Below, one piece after another: positions 62,586-64,000 of a DNA stretch of 64,000 bases. The DNA is from Actinomadura chibensis NBRC 106107 (lineage in GTDB: Bacteria; Actinomycetota; Actinomycetes; Streptosporangiales; Streptosporangiaceae): assembly GCF_001552135.1 (NCBI RefSeq), contig NZ_BCQP01000004.1, forward strand, positions 310,001 to 374,000, in the 5' to 3' direction. Both the position numbers and the translations under genes were made by a program. Positions within the stretch are counted from its first letter, which is position 1. The number at the start of each line of letters is the position of its first letter. The notes under the pieces are model-generated. The model worked only from the letters and a program-made list of their open reading frames with translations. It did not search any database and was not told where the DNA came from.

Positions 62586-63289
62586 GACTTCTCCGTCCCG
62601 CGCAGGAGGGCGGGCAGGGCGGCGAGGGCGGCGAGCATGACGGGGACGCCGGGCGGCAGCAGCGGCGTCGCGGCGATCGCGATGACCGCGGCGGCCGCCG
62701 CGACCCGCACCTCCGCGCGCCCCGCCGTGAGCCGGGGCCACAGCAGGGCGAGGAACGCGGCGGGGCCGAGGACGTCCAGGCCGATCGCGTCGGGGTCGCC
62801 GAGCCGGGCGGCGCCGGCCGCGCCCGCCAGCGTCGTGGCGTTCCAGGCCAGGTAGAGGCTGATCGCGGTGGTGTAGAAGCCCGCGCGGGCGGCGGCCCGG
62901 CCGCGCTGGGCGGTCGCGACGGCGGTGGTCTCGTCGATCACGACCTGCGCGGTCAGCAGCCGCCGCCAGCCGCGCACGCCGAGCGTCCGCGCGAGCCGCA
63001 GCCCGTACAGCGCGTTGCGCCCGCCGAGCAGCACCGCGCCGAGCGATCCGGCGACCAGCCCGCCGCCCCCGCCGATCACCCCGGCCAGCGCGAACTGCGA
63101 CGCCCCGGTGAACGCGAGCAGGCTCAGCACGCACGCCTGCGCGACGCTGAGCCCGGCCGTGACCGCCGCCGCGCCGAACGCGACGCCGGACACGCCGACG
63201 GCGATGCCCACGCCCAGCCCGTCCCGGACGGCGGCGGACCGCGCGGTCTCCGCGGGCGCCGCCGCCTCCTCGGCTTCGGTGACCTCCAT
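62582..63289 (-). CDS. azlC: AzlC-family branched-chain amino acid permease
   Basis: A 235-aa polytopic protein. The signature region is GVSGVAFGAAAVTAGLSVAQACVLSLLAFTGASQFALAGVIGGGGGLVAGSLGAVLLGGRNALYGLRLA, followed by WRRLLTAQVVIDETTAVA. AzlC and AzlD export leucine, isoleucine, valine and analogues. The ATG at 63289 lies 7 nt after a TAGCGT hexamer on the minus strand, so the mRNA is probably leaderless. Two GTTCTTG repeats sit over the -35. Confidence 0.93.
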   Translation of the reverse strand: MEVTEAEEAAAPAETARSAAVRDGLGVGIAVGVSGVAFGAAAVTAGLSVAQACVLSLLAFTGASQFALAGVIGGGGGLVAGSLGAVLLGGRNALYGLRLARTLGVRGWRRLLTAQVVIDETTAVATAQRGRAAARAGFYTTAISLYLAWNATTLAGAAGAARLGDPDAIGLDVLGPAAFLALLWPRLTAGRAEVRVAAAAAVIAIAATPLLPPGVPVMLAALAALPALLRGTEKS

Positions 63290-63296
63290 GCCCGCG

Positions 63297-63302
63297 ACGC
63301 TA
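63297..63302 (-). promoter_or_regulatory. -10 hexamer, leaderless start of azlC
   Basis: TAGCGT on the minus strand ends 7 nt before the azlC ATG. Confidence 0.55.
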
Positions 63303-63320
63303 GCCGGACGGCCGCCGGGC

Positions 63321-63340
63321 GTTCTTGAACGTTCTTGCGC
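63321..63340. repeat. 10-bp direct repeat over the azlC -35 position
   Basis: GTTCTTGAAC and GTTCTTGCGC follow each other, sharing GTTCTTG; the first half is itself a palindrome (GTTC-TT-GAAC). The position coincides with the expected azlC -35, about 17 bp before its -10, so a repressor site is plausible. Confidence 0.45.
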
Positions 63341-63360
63341 GGGACGGCGTCCGGCGCCCG

Positions 63361-63720
63361 TCACGGCGACTCGGCCGCGTCCAGCCCGGCCTCGATCACC
63401 GCCGCCATGATCCGGGCGAGCCGCTCCGGGCCGAGGGAGGGGGCGCGCTCCGCCATCGCCGCGACGATCTCCCGCTCCCGGCCCGGGTCGCGGCCCGCGA
63501 ACCCGCCGACCGGCTTCAGCCGCTGGACGACCGCCGCGACGGCGGCCCGGCGCTCCAGCAGGACGGCGAGCGCCGCGTCCAGCCCGTCGATCGCGGCCCG
63601 GGCCTCGCCGAGCGTCGCGATCTCCCCGGCGGACGGCAGCGGGACGCGCAGCTCGTCCGCCCGCCCGCAGGCGGGGCAGGGCGCGTCGTGCCCGGCGGGG
63701 TCGATGACCTGGTCGTGCAT
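63361..63720 (-). CDS. Chorismate mutase (AroQ-type)
   Basis: A 119-aa protein ending in an all-helical chorismate mutase domain (about residues 35-115): ARAAIDGLDAALAVLLERRAAVAAVVQRLKP then GRDPGREREIVAAM, with the Arg, Gln, Lys and Asp/Arg pattern that binds chorismate. It converts chorismate to prephenate, the branch to phenylalanine and tyrosine, and complements the aro operon further left. The first 30 residues carry CPACG, an extra possible metal or redox site. The ATG at 63720 follows GAGGGG. A leader ORF with Tyr and Phe codons and an intrinsic terminator precede it, suggesting attenuation. Confidence 0.88.
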   Translation of the reverse strand: MHDQVIDPAGHDAPCPACGRADELRVPLPSAGEIATLGEARAAIDGLDAALAVLLERRAAVAAVVQRLKPVGGFAGRDPGREREIVAAMAERAPSLGPERLARIMAAVIEAGLDAAESP

Positions 63721-63786
63721 GGGTGGTCCCCTCTCGTGCCGCGGCCGCGCGCAGGGGATCCGTGCCGGGGCCGCTCCGATCAACAG

Positions 63787-63817
63787 GAAAAGGCAGAGTC
63801 CGCGGGGACTCTGCCTT
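63787..63817 (-). terminator. Intrinsic terminator before the chorismate mutase gene (attenuator)
   Basis: On the minus strand AAGGCAGAGTCC and GGACTCTGCCTT form a perfect 12-bp stem with a CCGC tetraloop, followed by further T residues (TTTTCC, 63790-63785). It lies after the leader ORF and 67 nt before the chorismate mutase ATG. It is the clearest Rho-independent terminator in the window. Confidence 0.85.
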
Positions 63818-63840
63818 CTGGCCGGCTCCGGGGTCGTCGC

Positions 63841-63906
63841 TCAGGTCGCGGTGCGGACCGGCTCGCCCGGAGCCGGCCGCGTAAACCTGAAGTAGCGGCG
63901 ATCCAT
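63841..63906 (-). CDS. Leader peptide of the chorismate mutase gene (21 aa)
   Basis: A short ORF on the minus strand beginning ATG GAT CGC CGC TAC TTC AGG TTT: the peptide starts MDRRYFRF and continues with TRPAPGEPVRTAT. One Tyr and two Phe codons sit within codons 5-8. The start is 6 nt after a TACGAT hexamer with a TTGACG 19 bp further upstream, so the transcript probably begins at the ATG. The terminator at 63817 follows 24 nt after the stop. GGCCGGCTCCGGG within the ORF is perfectly complementary over 13 bp to a segment between stop and terminator (63820-63832), and can alternatively form a 7-bp hairpin with GAGCCGG. This is the arrangement of ribosome-mediated attenuation by aromatic amino acids. 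Confidence 0.7.
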   Translation of the reverse strand: MDRRYFRFTRPAPGEPVRTAT

Positions 63907-63912
63907 GCCCCG

Positions 63913-63943
63913 ATCGTATGCCGGGACGTCGGGCGCCCGTCAA
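63913..63943 (-). promoter_or_regulatory. Promoter of the leader peptide-chorismate mutase transcript
   Basis: TTGACG (63943-63938) and TACGAT (63918-63913) on the minus strand are separated by 19 bp; the -10 ends 6 nt before the leader ATG. Confidence 0.6.
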
Positions 63944-63983
63944 ACCCCGGACGGCGCCGTCTCGCCCACTGAGACGTCCCGGC

Positions 63984-63989
63984 TAGCAT
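63984..63989 (+). promoter_or_regulatory. -10 hexamer of the plus-strand gene at the right edge
   Basis: TAGCAT ends 7 nt before an ATG at 63997, the same leaderless layout as elsewhere in the window. Confidence 0.4.
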
Positions 63990-63996
63990 GACCGGC

Positions 63997-64000
63997 ATGG
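63997..64000 (+). CDS. Start codon of a gene continuing beyond the window
   Basis: Only ATGG is inside. It is supported solely by the TAGCAT hexamer 7 nt upstream and by the divergent arrangement with the chorismate mutase leader; the product is unknown. Confidence 0.35.

Noticed and set aside
63820..63878. 13-bp complementarity as a classical antiterminator for the chorismate mutase leader
   Set aside because: It does not overlap the left arm of the terminator, so the exact switching structure remains open; I report the complementarity but not a full antitermination model.
1..64000. tRNA, rRNA, CRISPR, insertion sequences, prophage or integrase genes
   Set aside because: Scanned intergenic regions and coding products; no TTCGA-type tRNA arms with CCA ends, no transposase or phage motifs, no repeat-spacer arrays seen.

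Overview
The window is about 64 kb of very GC-rich DNA with the codon bias, GTG starts, four-base stop/start overlaps and gene content of a filamentous actinobacterium. The division and cell-wall (dcw) cluster runs mraZ-rsmH-ftsL-ftsI-murE-murF-mraY-murD-ftsW-murG-murC-ftsQ-ftsZ-pgeF-yggS-sepF-yggT-divIVA. MurE carries the DNPR motif of meso-diaminopimelate-adding enzymes. Together with the F420-type oxidoreductase and the actinobacterial IleS, this suggests a Streptosporangiales organism, possibly an Actinomadura relative. That placement is inference; no species can be named. No rRNA, tRNA, insertion sequence, prophage or CRISPR array is visible, so this looks like stable core chromosome.

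Positions 1-16800 hold accessory metabolism: the end of a CoxG-like gene, an FKBP isomerase, a hydantoinase/oxoprolinase A-B pair, a small AraC-hydrolase-reductase operon, a kinase, a CoA-transferase translationally coupled to a MatB-like acyl-CoA synthetase, a TetR regulator divergent from an NAD(P)-binding protein, a DesK/DesR-like two-component pair, a DapC-like aminotransferase, a cyanurate/barbiturate ring-opening amidohydrolase and an SseB-like protein. Positions 16800-28600 contain the shikimate operon aroC-aroK-aroB-aroQ, a second TetR with its operators facing an enoyl-CoA hydratase-like gene, an F420-dependent oxidoreductase, pepQ-efp-nusB, a methyltransferase, dinB and a DUF3040 membrane protein.

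Positions 28650-33450 (minus strand) carry a MoxR-DUF58-transglutaminase triad, a typical actinobacterial neighbour of the dcw cluster. The dcw cluster fills 33840-53950. It starts from a recognisable promoter overlapped by four TGGNG boxes spaced exactly 10 bp apart, matching the known MraZ operator pattern. A second promoter region with repeats precedes ftsZ. After divIVA come an unrecognised membrane protein with two cysteine modules, a DUF1707 protein, and ileS under a T-box leader whose Shine-Dalgarno can be sequestered. TraR/DksA-lspA-rluD follow, then azlCD, and finally a chorismate mutase preceded by a 21-codon Tyr/Phe-containing leader ORF and a strong intrinsic terminator.

The most interesting signals are regulatory: the apparent aromatic attenuator at the right end, the MraZ boxes, the ileS T-box, and a repeated promoter layout (a TANNNT hexamer 6-8 nt before the start codon) that predicts leaderless mRNAs for at least nine genes. 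The best candidate for an undescribed protein is the membrane protein at 54082-55440.
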